From DASZMJ01 sp035551935 (GTDB taxonomy: Bacteria; Planctomycetota; Planctomycetia; Isosphaerales; Isosphaeraceae): DNA of 36,372 nucleotides. Under the pieces are notes generated by a model. It was not told the origin of the DNA, ran no database searches, and saw only the letters and a list, made by a program, of their open reading frames with translations. Below, in pieces: positions 8,142-16,654 of this stretch; positions within the stretch are counted from its first letter, which is position 1, and every line of letters begins with the position of its first letter. The stretch lies in assembly GCA_035551935.1 (NCBI GenBank), contig DASZMJ010000687.1:1-36372 (forward strand), read 5' to 3'. The position numbers were made by a program, and so were the translations under genes.

Positions 8142-9908
8142 TCAGGACAGCTCTCTTCCGCTCCGGCGGTTCTTCTCGACCTTGCGGGCGCCGAGGCGGG
8201 CGACGGCGCGCCACGTCGCCTTCCAGTCGGCGCGGAGGCCATAGTCGCGGAGGAACCGGATCGAGTCGGCGCGCGAGCGTGCGGCGAGGCTGACGTGCAG
8301 CCGCGCGAGGTTCTGGAGCCGGCGACCCGGGGGCAAGGGGTGCTTCAAGCGGACGCCGACCAGGTCGATCAGCGAGAGCCGGGGCTCGGCCTCGGTGGCG
8401 TCCCCTTCCACCAGGATGTTGGCCGCCTTGAGGTCGCGATGCGAGAGCGACCGCTCGTGCAACGTCCGCACCAGCCGGGCGAGGGCCCGCGTCAGGGCCC
8501 GGGTGCGGCGGCGTCGGGCGTCGGGATCGAGCGCGGGCAGGACGTCGCGGAGGTAGGCGTCGAGCGTCGCGGCCGGCTCGGCCTTGATGGTGACGAGGTA
8601 CGTGTCGCGCGGCAGGCCGAGCGGCCCGAGCCGGGCGAGGACCGCGAGGTTCCTCGGCGTCGGCAGGCCCCGGCTGGCGAGGTGCTGGCCCCCTTGCCAG
8701 GCCTGCCAGGCGCGCGAGGGCCGGAACAGGCAGAAGACCGGGTCGAGCCACTTCTTGCGGTTGAACCGCTTGTAGATCACCCGCGTCGGCCGGCCGGCGA
8801 CGTCGAGCGTGGCCTCGGCGACGGTCGTGGTCCGCGAGTCCTTGAGCATCCGAGTGTCGTCCTCGGCGAACGGGGCGTCGGGGTCGGCCAGGAGGGCCCG
8901 GATGGTCGCCTCGTCGAGGTCGCGGGTCGCGACCGCGAAGGCCCGATCGCCCCGATAGGACTCGAAATACTTATTCGAGCTACGACACCGCCGCCCCCAG
9001 CGCCTCCAGAGCCGCTCGGCCCAGGCCCGCGTCGCCCGCTCGATGCCGCGGGCAAACCCCTTGGGGTCGGGGGGCCCCTCGCCCCGGGCGCGCAGATAGG
9101 CGACGAGGAACCGTCGGCGCACCGACCGGCTCGATCGGGTCCAGAAGTAATGATTCAGGAGCGCGAGGTTCGCTTGAGCCTCGGGCCAGTCGAGCTTGCG
9201 GCGGACTCGCAAGGCGTCGAGGTCGATCATCGCCAGCGCCGGCCGGTCGTCGTCGTCGAGCCGGACCAGGAGGTTGCCGGGGTGGAAGTCCTCGTGGACG
9301 ACGTTGTGGCGATGCAGGCGGGCGGTCAGCACCCCCAGCGCCTCGGCCAGGGCCCGGGCCACGCGCCCGCGGCGCGGCTCGGGCAGCTCGTCGAGCCGCC
9401 GCTGGACGAACTCGTCGAGCGGCACCGTCTCCGGGATCGCGGGCGTGACGAGGTAGTTCTCGAGCAGGAACTTCCGCTTCCGGCGCTCTCCCAGGGCGAT
9501 CGGCGTGATGGTCGGGATGCCCAGGGCCGCGAGCCGGACCGCGCGCTTGGCCTCGTTGCGACCCTTGCCGCGGCGGACCCACTGCCGGACCTTCGAGCGG
9601 AAGTCGGGGACGAGGTAATGCTTGATGAAGACCGGGCCCTCGTCCAGGTCCGCGCGATACACGACGCGATGCGGCCCGGCCTTGATCGTCGCCAGCCTCC
9701 CCTCGCGACGCCACTGCTCCAACCTCAGTCCCTCCGGGCCGAGCAGGGTCGCGCGCCACGACGGCCGGACCCACCAGCCCGTCGCGCCGTCGCCGGCCTC
9801 GGCCCAGTCCCATTCCGGCTCCCGGAACATCAGGGCAGGGCCCGTCGCCTCGCCCCGGTCCCATCCCATGCGATCCGTCGCCGGCCCGTCTCGGAGCAGT
9901 TGCGTCAT
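8142..9908 (-). CDS. tandem WaaP/Kdo-kinase-like protein (two kinase domains)
   Basis: A 588-residue protein built from two copies of a lipopolysaccharide-core-kinase-like fold, each a small eukaryotic-type kinase. Copy 1 has an ATP-site lysine in VFIKHYLVP, catalytic loop HEDFHPGN (205-212) and metal-binding DLDA. Copy 2 has VIYKRFNRKKW, catalytic loop HRDLKAAN (from 490) and DLVGV in the DFG position. WaaP/KdkA proteins have one such domain of about 240-270 residues, so this is about double length. Both copies keep Lys, catalytic Asp, Asn and metal Asp. Expected activity is phosphorylation of sugars in lipid A core or a related envelope glycan. A glycosyltransferase gene lies immediately upstream on the same strand, 63 bases away. 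An in-frame ATG at residue 14 is an alternative start. Confidence 0.82.
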   Translation of the reverse strand: MTQLLRDGPATDRMGWDRGEATGPALMFREPEWDWAEAGDGATGWWVRPSWRATLLGPEGLRLEQWRREGRLATIKAGPHRVVYRADLDEGPVFIKHYLVPDFRSKVRQWVRRGKGRNEAKRAVRLAALGIPTITPIALGERRKRKFLLENYLVTPAIPETVPLDEFVQRRLDELPEPRRGRVARALAEALGVLTARLHRHNVVHEDFHPGNLLVRLDDDDRPALAMIDLDALRVRRKLDWPEAQANLALLNHYFWTRSSRSVRRRFLVAYLRARGEGPPDPKGFARGIERATRAWAERLWRRWGRRCRSSNKYFESYRGDRAFAVATRDLDEATIRALLADPDAPFAEDDTRMLKDSRTTTVAEATLDVAGRPTRVIYKRFNRKKWLDPVFCLFRPSRAWQAWQGGQHLASRGLPTPRNLAVLARLGPLGLPRDTYLVTIKAEPAATLDAYLRDVLPALDPDARRRRTRALTRALARLVRTLHERSLSHRDLKAANILVEGDATEAEPRLSLIDLVGVRLKHPLPPGRRLQNLARLHVSLAARSRADSIRFLRDYGLRADWKATWRAVARLGARKVEKNRRSGRELS

Positions 9909-9971
9909 CGGGGTTCGCCCTCGGTGTCCGTGGCGCGTTCCTTCAAATCATGGAATATTTTGACATTTTTA

Positions 9972-10997
9972 TCATGCGATATCGGAGAGTGCGTGGACCT
10001 CGGCCCCGGCCAGCGCCGCGACGAATCGCCCGGACCAGGCGGCGACCGAGTAGCGGGCGACGACCGACGCCCGGCCCGCCGCGCCCATCTCGGCGAGCGA
10101 GGCGGGGTCGGCGGCGAGGGCTCGGAAGGCGTCGACGAAGCCCCCCGGGCTCTCGGGCAGGAAGCCCGAGACGCCGGCCTCGACCATCTCGGGATGCACG
10201 CCGATCGGGTCGGCGACGACGGGGAGCCCGACCCCCTGGTATTGGAGGACCTTCAGGCCGCACTTGCCGCGGCTCCAGTCGTCGTCGGGCACGAGGCTGA
10301 TGCCGACGTCCCCCCCGGCCAGGGCGGCGGCCTCGGTCGCCTCGGACCAGGGGACGAACTCGACCGGCAACGGCCCGAAACGCGCCGCGCGGTCGGCGAT
10401 CAGCCGGAGCCTCAGCCCCGGCACGCCCTTCGCGAGCTCCTCCCAGAGCGGCCCGCGCCGTTCGAGCCCCTGCAAGGTACTCGACGAGCCGATCCAGACC
10501 GCCGTGAGGGTCGGACCGCCCCGGAAACCCGCCCGTTTCGGCGGATAACGATCGGGCTCGATGCAGGTGGGCAGGACGTGGACATTCCCTTCGACGGCCC
10601 CGGCCTCGACGGCGCGACGGGCGAGGAAGCGGTTGCCGGCGAGGACGGCGTCGGCCTCGCGGACGGTCCGGGCGAACCGCCGGGCCCGACCCGGGCTGCG
10701 AGAGCCACGGGGGTGGTAGGAGTCGCGGAGGAAGACGGCGTCGTCGAAGTCGAAGACGAGCCGACGTGCCCCGGCCCGGAGGCGACGCCACTGCCAGGAG
10801 GGGAGCAGCTTACGCTGGAGGATCGTCACGTCGAAGCGCGCCGCCCGGCCGAGCTGTCGCCAGCGGGCGGAGGGCCCGGCGGCCAGGGGCTCGACGGTCA
10901 AGGTCGCGCCCGAGGCCGCGAGGGCCTGGGCGAACGCGCGGACGCGGTAGCGACAGCAGACGTGCTCCGCCCCCTCGACCAGCGCCAGGACTCGCAT
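9972..10997 (-). CDS. GT4-like glycosyltransferase
   Basis: A 341-residue GT-B fold protein. The N-terminal half starts MRVLALVEGAEHVCCRYRVR. The C-terminal donor-binding half has WIGSSSTLQGLE, GDVGISLVPDDDWSRGKCGLKVLQYQ and GLPVVADPIGVHPEMV, matching the GT1/GT4 pattern of a Lys-containing loop followed by the acidic/Pro-rich donor site. Substrates cannot be read from sequence. A clear Shine-Dalgarno (GGAGG) sits nine bases before the ATG. The gene is followed at 63 bases by the double WaaP-like kinase, so the two probably act on the same envelope glycan. Its promoter candidate is at 11067-11096. Confidence 0.82.
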   Translation of the reverse strand: MRVLALVEGAEHVCCRYRVRAFAQALAASGATLTVEPLAAGPSARWRQLGRAARFDVTILQRKLLPSWQWRRLRAGARRLVFDFDDAVFLRDSYHPRGSRSPGRARRFARTVREADAVLAGNRFLARRAVEAGAVEGNVHVLPTCIEPDRYPPKRAGFRGGPTLTAVWIGSSSTLQGLERRGPLWEELAKGVPGLRLRLIADRAARFGPLPVEFVPWSEATEAAALAGGDVGISLVPDDDWSRGKCGLKVLQYQGVGLPVVADPIGVHPEMVEAGVSGFLPESPGGFVDAFRALAADPASLAEMGAAGRASVVARYSVAAWSGRFVAALAGAEVHALSDIA

Positions 10998-11066
10998 CCG
11001 ACCGTCCTCCGTGACGGCGGCCCCATCCCTCGCCGGCGTCCGGAGGCCCCGGCGAACTGCCGGCGG

Positions 11067-11096
11067 ATTCTAACCGCGACCGCCCGAGTCTGCCAA
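11067..11096 (-). promoter_or_regulatory. probable sigma-70-type promoter for the GT4 gene and kinase
   Basis: On the minus strand TTGGCA (11091-11096) and TAGAAT (11067-11072) are separated by 18 bases, each matching consensus at five of six and four to five of six positions. The leader to the ATG at 10997 is about 60 bases. The rest of the 315-bp divergent region between 10998 and 11312 shows no gene; a weak TTGGAC at 11222-11227 points toward the cytochrome gene but lacks a good -10. Confidence 0.5.
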
Positions 11097-11312
11097 GGCG
11101 GGTTCCCGAGGGCCTTGCCCGTCGCCCTACAACGAGCCTGGAGACGAATCGAGCACCGGCAAGGTCACGGGCTCTCGACTCGTCGATCCATCGCGGGATG
11201 CGAAGAAATCGGCCGAACCTGTTGGACAAAGGGGCGGTTCGCGGTTGATCATGGACGTGGCGAAGGCCGTGGGAATCGTTGGGCAAACCATCGCGAGAGG
11301 GGGGGCCGGGCC

Positions 11313-12665
11313 ATGAGGCTGCGGGCATGGGTCGTGGTGGGGATGATCGCCTGGGGCGCCCTGGCGGCGGTCGGTGGGGGGCGCGATCGCGACGAGGCCG
11401 CGGAGCGGGGCCGGGTCGCGTTGACGGGCACCGGCTACCTCAAGCCCGCCTGGGGGGCCGACGCCTACAAGAAGGCCGGTCGGTTCTGGGGCCCCGACGC
11501 CCCGGACCCGGACCACGACCCCGAGGCCTATGCCGCCGCGTTCCGCGACCGATATGGCCTCCACCCGGCGCCGTACCCCAACGACGGCTTCCCGATGGGC
11601 TTGCGACATGGCAACGGGCCGAACGGCACCAAGGTCGGCCTCCAGATCGACTGCCTGGTCTGCCACGGCGGCTCGATCGGCGGGACGAGCTACGTCGGCC
11701 TCGGCAACTCGACCCTCGACCTCAAGTCCCTCTTCGACGATCTCACCCGCGCCGAGGATCGCATCCCCCCGCCGCCGATCTTCACGCTGACCACGGCGCG
11801 CGGCACGGTCAACGCCGGGCAGGTCTCGGCCATCCTCTGGAGCTTCCGCAATCCGGACCTGACCCGCCGCCGGTTCCCCTTGCTCCTCGGCACCGACCTG
11901 CCCGAGCTCGACACGCCGGCCTGGTGGCTGCTCGGCAAGAAGGCGACCCAGTATTACGACGGCCGCACCGACGCCCGCTCAGTCCGCACGAACATGCAAT
12001 TCCTGCTCGGCGAGAAGACGCTCGACGAGTTCAAGGCGCTGGAGCCGACCTTCCGCGACATCCAGGTGTTCCTCAAGAGCCTCAAATCCCCCAAGTACCC
12101 GTTCCCAATCGATCGCGAGCGGGCCGGTCGCGGCGAGACGGTCTTCCACGCGACCTGCGCCCGCTGTCACGGCACGTATGGGACCGGCGGCTCATACCCG
12201 AACAAGGTCGTGGAGCTCGACGTCATCGGCACCGACCCGGATCGTGCGCGGGGGCTCTCCGATCGCCTCGTCGCGCACTACAACTCCTCGTGGTTCGGCT
12301 CGGATTACCCGGTCGAGACCGAGCTGGTCGGCTACCAGGCCCCGCCGCTGGATGGAGTCTGGGCGACGGCGCCGTACCTGCACAACGGATCGGTCCCGAC
12401 GCTCGCCCACCTGCTGAAGTCGTCGACCCGCCCCGACCGCTTCCGACGGCCCCCGTCGACCGACTTCGCCCATTACGACACCACGCGGGTCGGCTGGACC
12501 TTCGACGCCGTCGCCGAGCCCCCCTCCCCCGACCTCCCGCCGCACGAGGCCCGCTCCATCTACGACACCCACCGCCGCGGCCTCGGCAACCGCGGCCACA
12601 CGTTCGGCGACAAGCTCACCGACGAGGAGAGAAGCGACCTGATCGAGTACCTCAAGACACTGTAG
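11313..12665 (+). CDS. di-heme c-type cytochrome (cytochrome c oxidoreductase-like)
   Basis: A 450-residue exported protein. The signal sequence occupies about residues 1-22 (hydrophobic VVVGMIAWGALAAV). Two heme c sites are visible: CLVCH at 114-118 and CARCH at 282-286. A later APYLHNGSVPTLAHLL segment is typical of di-heme cytochromes related to cytochrome c peroxidase and thiol-oxidoreductase-like proteins; the Met or Trp-rich parts between are unassigned. It should act as an electron carrier or redox enzyme outside the cytoplasmic membrane. The start at 11313 has GAGAGGGGGG upstream and is the first ATG giving a signal peptide. It is a single gene with no cytochrome-assembly neighbours and is convergent with the GspE-like gene. 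Confidence 0.87.
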   Translation: MRLRAWVVVGMIAWGALAAVGGGRDRDEAAERGRVALTGTGYLKPAWGADAYKKAGRFWGPDAPDPDHDPEAYAAAFRDRYGLHPAPYPNDGFPMGLRHGNGPNGTKVGLQIDCLVCHGGSIGGTSYVGLGNSTLDLKSLFDDLTRAEDRIPPPPIFTLTTARGTVNAGQVSAILWSFRNPDLTRRRFPLLLGTDLPELDTPAWWLLGKKATQYYDGRTDARSVRTNMQFLLGEKTLDEFKALEPTFRDIQVFLKSLKSPKYPFPIDRERAGRGETVFHATCARCHGTYGTGGSYPNKVVELDVIGTDPDRARGLSDRLVAHYNSSWFGSDYPVETELVGYQAPPLDGVWATAPYLHNGSVPTLAHLLKSSTRPDRFRRPPSTDFAHYDTTRVGWTFDAVAEPPSPDLPPHEARSIYDTHRRGLGNRGHTFGDKLTDEERSDLIEYLKTL

Positions 12666-12674
12666 AGGAATTTG

Positions 12675-12780
12675 GAAGCGGGATTTCACCGCGGAGGTCG
12701 CGGAGAAGAAAGTGAAAATGTATTTTAACTTGTTCATTTTTTCTTTCTTCTCCGCGACCTCCGCGGTGAAATCCCGCTTC
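12675..12780. repeat. 38-bp perfect inverted repeat between convergent genes
   Basis: Arms 12675-12712 and 12743-12780 are perfect reverse complements, each beginning or ending in GAAGCGGGATTTCACCGCGG-type sequence. The stem extends a further eight pairs with two mismatches, leaving a 14-base AT-rich loop (12721-12734). It begins nine bases after the cytochrome stop and reaches into the stop codon of the GspE-like gene. It is a likely bidirectional transcript end, or a dispersed repeat inserted there. The A/T-rich centre differs sharply from the flanks. Confidence 0.9.
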
Positions 12781-13984
12781 AATCCATCGCGAATCCCAGG
12801 ACCCTGCGCACCTCGGCCGGGCTCGTGAGGCCCTCCTCGACGGCAGTTCGGGCGCGTTCGCGGAGCGGGACGAGGCCGGCGGCGAGCGCGAGGGATTCGA
12901 GCCGGCGGACGTCGACGCGGGCCAGGATGGCGGGGCCGACGTCGCCGAGGTCGGGCCGGAGCAGCTCGGCCAGGACGAGCCGGCCGCGATAGCCGGCGCC
13001 GCGGCAGGACGGGCAACCGACGGCTTGGAAGGCGTTGAGGACGTCGAGGCCGAGCCGATCCTCTCGTCGATCGATCGCTCGGGCGCAGGAGCAGAGCCGC
13101 CGCAGGAGGCGCTGGCAGACCACGGCGCGGAGGCCGCTACGGAGAACGAAGGGCTCGACGCCCATATCGACCAGGCGGCCGATCGCCTCGGCGGCGCCGC
13201 CGGCGTGGAAGGTGCTCAGAACGAGGTGGCCCGTCAACGACGCCTGGAACGCGACCTCGGCCGTCGCGCGGTCGCGGATCTCGCCGACGGCGATGACCTC
13301 GGGGTCTTGCCGCACGAGCGACCGCAGGCCCGTGGCGAGGTCGAAGCCGGCCGCCGGGTTGACCTGGGATTGGGACACTCCGTTGAGCGCCGCCTCGATG
13401 GGGTCCTCCAGGGTCACGAGGCTGCGACGGCCCTCCGTCGAGGCGGCGAGCTCGCGCAGGCAGGCATAGATCGTCGTCGTCTTGCCGCTCCCCGCCGGCC
13501 CGGCCAGAAGGATGGCGCCCGAGGTCTCGTCGAGGAGCAGCCGGAGCGCATCGCGCACCTCGACCGGCAAGCCGAGGTCGTCGAGCCGGAGCAACCCCCC
13601 CGAGCCGACGAAGAGGCGGACGACCGCCTTCTCGCCGTGCAACGTCGGGAAGGTGCTGACCCTCATCTCGACGTCGCCCGGCGCCCCCCGGATGCGTCCC
13701 TCCTGAGGGAGATCCGTCCGGTAAGTCAACAACTCGGCGACCACCTTCAGCCGCGCGACGACGTTCGGCGCCAGGGTCGCCGGCAAGGTCGAGACCGCTT
13801 GCAAGACGCCGTCGATCCGCCAACGCAACTCGAGGCCGTCGGCCGTCGGCAGCAGATGCACGTCGCTCGCCCCCGCGGCCCGCGCCTCGGCCAGGATCAG
13901 GTCGACGAGGGCCACGACATGACGCGGGTCTCCGGCGTCGAGCCCGGCGAGCTTCCGACGGAACGGGTCGGCGAGTAGGGACAT
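12779..13984 (-). CDS. orphan GspE/PilB-family secretion ATPase
   Basis: A 401-residue AAA-type ATPase of the type II secretion/type IV pilus family. Visible elements in order are the N2-type domain (DVHLLPTADGLELRWRIDG), Walker A GPAGSGKT (162-169), the Asp box TLEDPIE (191-197), Walker B IAVGEIRD and the His box TGHLVLSTFH (251-260). A C-terminal cysteine motif follows (LCSC ... GCPSC). The N-terminal N1 domain of full-length GspE (about 500-600 residues) is absent. Start at 13984 rather than the in-frame ATG at 14071 because a GAGGGA ribosome site lies seven bases upstream and the extension is low-complexity. No other secretion gene is nearby, so the cognate machine is unknown. Confidence 0.9.
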   Translation of the reverse strand: MSLLADPFRRKLAGLDAGDPRHVVALVDLILAEARAAGASDVHLLPTADGLELRWRIDGVLQAVSTLPATLAPNVVARLKVVAELLTYRTDLPQEGRIRGAPGDVEMRVSTFPTLHGEKAVVRLFVGSGGLLRLDDLGLPVEVRDALRLLLDETSGAILLAGPAGSGKTTTIYACLRELAASTEGRRSLVTLEDPIEAALNGVSQSQVNPAAGFDLATGLRSLVRQDPEVIAVGEIRDRATAEVAFQASLTGHLVLSTFHAGGAAEAIGRLVDMGVEPFVLRSGLRAVVCQRLLRRLCSCARAIDRREDRLGLDVLNAFQAVGCPSCRGAGYRGRLVLAELLRPDLGDVGPAILARVDVRRLESLALAAGLVPLRERARTAVEEGLTSPAEVRRVLGFAMD

Positions 13985-14076
13985 GGGCGATCCCTCGGGC
14001 GACGAGGTGCCCGTCAACGGAGCGATTCCGCCATCGACGGGGGGCGCACGCGGATGCGATGCGCCCCTCATCGTAA

Positions 14077-14096
14077 TCGCTCCCGGACGGGAGCGA
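14077..14096 (-). terminator. hairpin after the Ig-like exported protein gene
   Basis: TCGCTCCC and GGGAGCGA form an 8-bp perfect stem with a GGAC loop in the 134-bp gap between the stop at 14119 and the GspE-like start at 13984. There is no T-run, so a terminator role is only suggested by position. Confidence 0.35.
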
Positions 14097-14118
14097 CATC
14101 ACGCGGAGATTGCCGGCG

Positions 14119-14787
14119 TCACGAACGCGAGCCGGCCGGAGACGGCAGACGCGGACGGAAGGAGGCGGACCGGTTGGTGTGGTGGGGCTCGGGGGTGAAG
14201 CCGAAGAAGATGAACGGGGCGGTGGGGACCTCGGTGAACGAGAGCGGGCCGTTGGTCAGCAGCAGGGATTGGAAGTTGCCGCCGGGATGGCCGTCGCCCG
14301 AGGGGAGGAACCGGGTGAACTCGCCGTCGAGGGGGACACCGGCGTTATCCCGGATGCCGCCGGAGACGACCGTCAAGGCATAGACCCCGCGCGGGAGGGG
14401 GGCGTTGCCGCCGACGTTCAAGGTCACGGTCTGCGTGCCGCCGGCGGACGGCTGGGCCACGACGGCGGAGGTGATCGTGAGGTTCAGGCCGGAGGTGCCG
14501 TGGAGGCGCACGAGGGAGTAATTCGAGGAGGTCGCGAGGCTCGCCTGGTTGATTCCGGCGGGATCGGCCACGAAAGTGATGAGGACCTGGCCGAGCCGAG
14601 GCAGGAGGGTCGAGCTCAGGACGCGAGGCGCGACGGTCGGGAACGGCGACGGGAGGATCTGTGCGGTCCGCCCGTCGACCAGGGGGAACGGGCCGACGGG
14701 GCCGTCGGGCGTGAGCTGGTAGCCGGTCGTCAAGAGCTCGCGGGATTCGAGCCCCTCGAGGCGTGGTCGTCGCGGTTGGCGGCCCAT
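14119..14787 (-). CDS. exported Ig-like protein with planctomycete LExLExR leader
   Basis: A 222-residue protein of unknown function. It starts MGRQPRRPRLEGLESRELLT: Arg-rich, then LEGLESREL, the leader pattern found at the N-terminus of many large planctomycete surface proteins and thought to be an export or sorting signal. The middle reads as a beta-rich Ig-like fold of the SbsA/Big_5 type (VLITFVADPAGIN ... VTLNVGG ... GVYALTVVSGGIRDNAGVPLDGEF), resembling a cell-wall adhesin repeat. No catalytic motif is visible. A short C-terminal Arg/Ser tail ends the protein. The gene is divergent from the transaldolase gene, 222 bases away. Confidence 0.72.
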   Translation of the reverse strand: MGRQPRRPRLEGLESRELLTTGYQLTPDGPVGPFPLVDGRTAQILPSPFPTVAPRVLSSTLLPRLGQVLITFVADPAGINQASLATSSNYSLVRLHGTSGLNLTITSAVVAQPSAGGTQTVTLNVGGNAPLPRGVYALTVVSGGIRDNAGVPLDGEFTRFLPSGDGHPGGNFQSLLLTNGPLSFTEVPTAPFIFFGFTPEPHHTNRSASFRPRLPSPAGSRS

Positions 14788-14933
14788 GGCCGGGCTCCCT
14801 CCGAGGACATCGGGCGTGGCGTTCCGTTTGCACTCTTGCCCCCGGTCGTCGGCGCGTCAATCCGGCCGGGAGCCGAACCGCGGGCCGAAGTCGTCCCAGC
14901 CCTCAGACCTCGCAAGGTCGGGCTCCGCCGCCG

Positions 14934-14966
14934 TATGATGGGGCATCGGGCCTCGACGGAGGCCCG
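14934..14966 (+). promoter_or_regulatory. candidate -10 and leader hairpin before the transaldolase gene
   Basis: TATGAT (14934-14939) is a good -10 hexamer with only a weak TCGCAA at 18 bases upstream. Directly after it CGGGCCTC (14947-14954) and GAGGCCCG (14959-14966) make an 8-bp stem with a 4-base loop in the leader. An AAGGAG ribosome site lies at about 14993-14998. No attenuation peptide is visible. Confidence 0.4.
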
Positions 14967-15009
14967 CCTCCCCAGATAGCCCCCCGATCGGGAAGGAGCA
15001 CGCTTCGCC

Positions 15010-16176
15010 ATGGCCACCGCAACCACCACGAGGACCAGCCCGCTGGCCGACCTCCAGGCGCTCGGGCAGAGCGTCTGGCTCGACTTCATGGGCCGCAAGT
15101 TCGTCGAGGAGGGTGAGCTTCGCAGGCTGATCGAGGAGGACGACCTGCGCGGTGTGACGTCGAACCCGACGATCTTCGAGAAGGCGATCGGCCACGGCGA
15201 CGAGTACGCGTCGGCCTTCGACGAGCTGCTCCGCGGCGGGGCCGACGGCGACGCGATCTACGAAGGGCTGACGGTCGCCGACATCCGCGGGGCGCTCGAC
15301 CTCTTCCGGCCGGTCTACGACCGGACCGACGGCCTCGACGGCTACGTCAGCCTCGAGGTCTCGCCGCTGCTGGCCCACCGGACCGACGCGACCCTGATCG
15401 AGGCTCGCAAGCTCTGGGACCTGATCGACCGCCCCAACGCGATGATCAAGATCCCCGGCACGCCCGAGGGGCTCGCCGCGGTCGAGGAGGCGCTCTTCGA
15501 CGGCATCAACGTCAACGTCACCCTGCTGTTCAGCGTCGAGGCGTACGACGCCGTCGCCCGCGCCTACATCCGGGCCCTGAAGCGCCGCGCCGACCTGGGC
15601 CGGCCGATCGATCGGGTCGCGTCGGTCGCCAGCTTCTTCGTCTCGCGGATCGACAGCGAGGTGGACAAGCGGATCGACACCCGACTCCGCGTCGAGCCCA
15701 ACACCGGCCGCCGCGCCGTCCTGCAAGGCCTGCGGGGCAAGGCGGCGATCGCGAATGCCAAGGACGCGTACGCACGCTTTCGGTCGATCTTCAAGGGCCC
15801 CGAGTTCGCCCCCTTCGAGGCGCGTGGCGCCCGCGTCCAACGCCTGCTCTGGGCGTCGGTCGGCACCAAGGACCCGGCCTATTCCGACACCCTCTACATC
15901 GACGAGCTGATCGGCCCGGACACCGTCAGCACGATGCCCCCGGCGACCTTCGCCGCGTTCAAGGACCACGGCAAGGTCCGGCCAAGCCTGGCCGAGGACC
16001 CGGCGGGAGCGCAAGCGACCCTCCGAAACCTCTCCGAGCTGGGAATCAGCATGGACGACGTGACCTCGCAACTGCTCCGCGAGGGGGTCGACTCGTTCGC
16101 CCGGTCGTTCCGTTCCCTGATGGAGACCATCGCGCAGCGGCGGTCGCGGCTCGCGACGGGGGGCGACCGCGGGTGA
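15010..16176 (+). CDS. tal: transaldolase
   Basis: A 388-residue transaldolase, moving a dihydroxyacetone unit between sugar phosphates in the non-oxidative pentose phosphate pathway (cytoplasm). The conserved TSNPTIFEKAI (50-60) and the Schiff-base lysine in AMIKIPGTPEG (Lys147) are present, followed by NVNVTLLFSVEAYDAVARAYI and VASVASFFVSRID. It is longer than E. coli TalB (317), matching the long form seen in actinobacteria and planctomycetes. AAGGAG precedes the ATG by 11 bases. It stands alone, without transketolase or glucose-6-phosphate dehydrogenase genes beside it. Confidence 0.95.
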   Translation: MATATTTRTSPLADLQALGQSVWLDFMGRKFVEEGELRRLIEEDDLRGVTSNPTIFEKAIGHGDEYASAFDELLRGGADGDAIYEGLTVADIRGALDLFRPVYDRTDGLDGYVSLEVSPLLAHRTDATLIEARKLWDLIDRPNAMIKIPGTPEGLAAVEEALFDGINVNVTLLFSVEAYDAVARAYIRALKRRADLGRPIDRVASVASFFVSRIDSEVDKRIDTRLRVEPNTGRRAVLQGLRGKAAIANAKDAYARFRSIFKGPEFAPFEARGARVQRLLWASVGTKDPAYSDTLYIDELIGPDTVSTMPPATFAAFKDHGKVRPSLAEDPAGAQATLRNLSELGISMDDVTSQLLREGVDSFARSFRSLMETIAQRRSRLATGGDRG

Positions 16177-16280
16177 GCGGCCCGACCGACCGGATCACGA
16201 CCAAAGGCGAGCGGCCGGGGCGCGACGGGACGTCTCGCGCCTCGGCCCGCTCGACGTGTGGGCGACGGCCGGCCCGGTCA

Positions 16281-16514
16281 TCAGGGCCCGAGGCCGCCGT
16301 GGGTCCGGAACGGGGTCAGGTGCGAGGGCTGATCGAGGAACCAGAAGCGGTTCCATTCGTCGCCGGCCTGTCGGAGGTTCTCGGAGTCGACGAGCAATTG
16401 CTCGACGCGGCGTTGGGGCTGGGCCGCGTAGTGCGGCAAGGGGACCGGGGCGCACCCCTGGCCCGCGGCCAGGGCCCCCCAGGCGAGGAACAGGGCCAAG
16501 ACGACTTTGCGCAT
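16281..16514 (-). CDS. small lipoprotein of 77 residues
   Basis: A short gene starting MRKVVLALFLAWGALAAGQGC: charged residues, a hydrophobic stretch and a lipobox-like AGQGC, so Cys21 is the likely lipidation site. The mature part (about 57 residues) is polar with aromatic residues (EWNRFWFLDQPSHLTPF) and is of a type frequent in planctomycete genomes, where the function is unknown. A good GGGAGGAT ribosome site lies upstream of 16514, which settles the start against the longer Arg/Gly-rich in-frame extension to 16658. Confidence 0.7.
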   Translation of the reverse strand: MRKVVLALFLAWGALAAGQGCAPVPLPHYAAQPQRRVEQLLVDSENLRQAGDEWNRFWFLDQPSHLTPFRTHGGLGP

Positions 16515-16654
16515 GCCGGGATCCTCCCGCTTCCGTTCGGGACCACCCGGATCGGGCCCGCCGCGCGCTCCGCTACGTCGTCGCGGCTCCGATCCGGCGG
16601 GACGGCCGTGGCCACGGCCGGCACCGCCAAGGGCCCGCGAGCCCCCTCCGGGGC

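Noticed and set aside
4797..12665. A plus-strand open frame of about 2600 codons running across 4797-12665
   Set aside because: Most of it lies antisense to four genes (protease, lipoprotein, kinase, glycosyltransferase) whose motifs are clear on the other strand. High GC leaves few stops; only its end (11313-12665) is a real gene.
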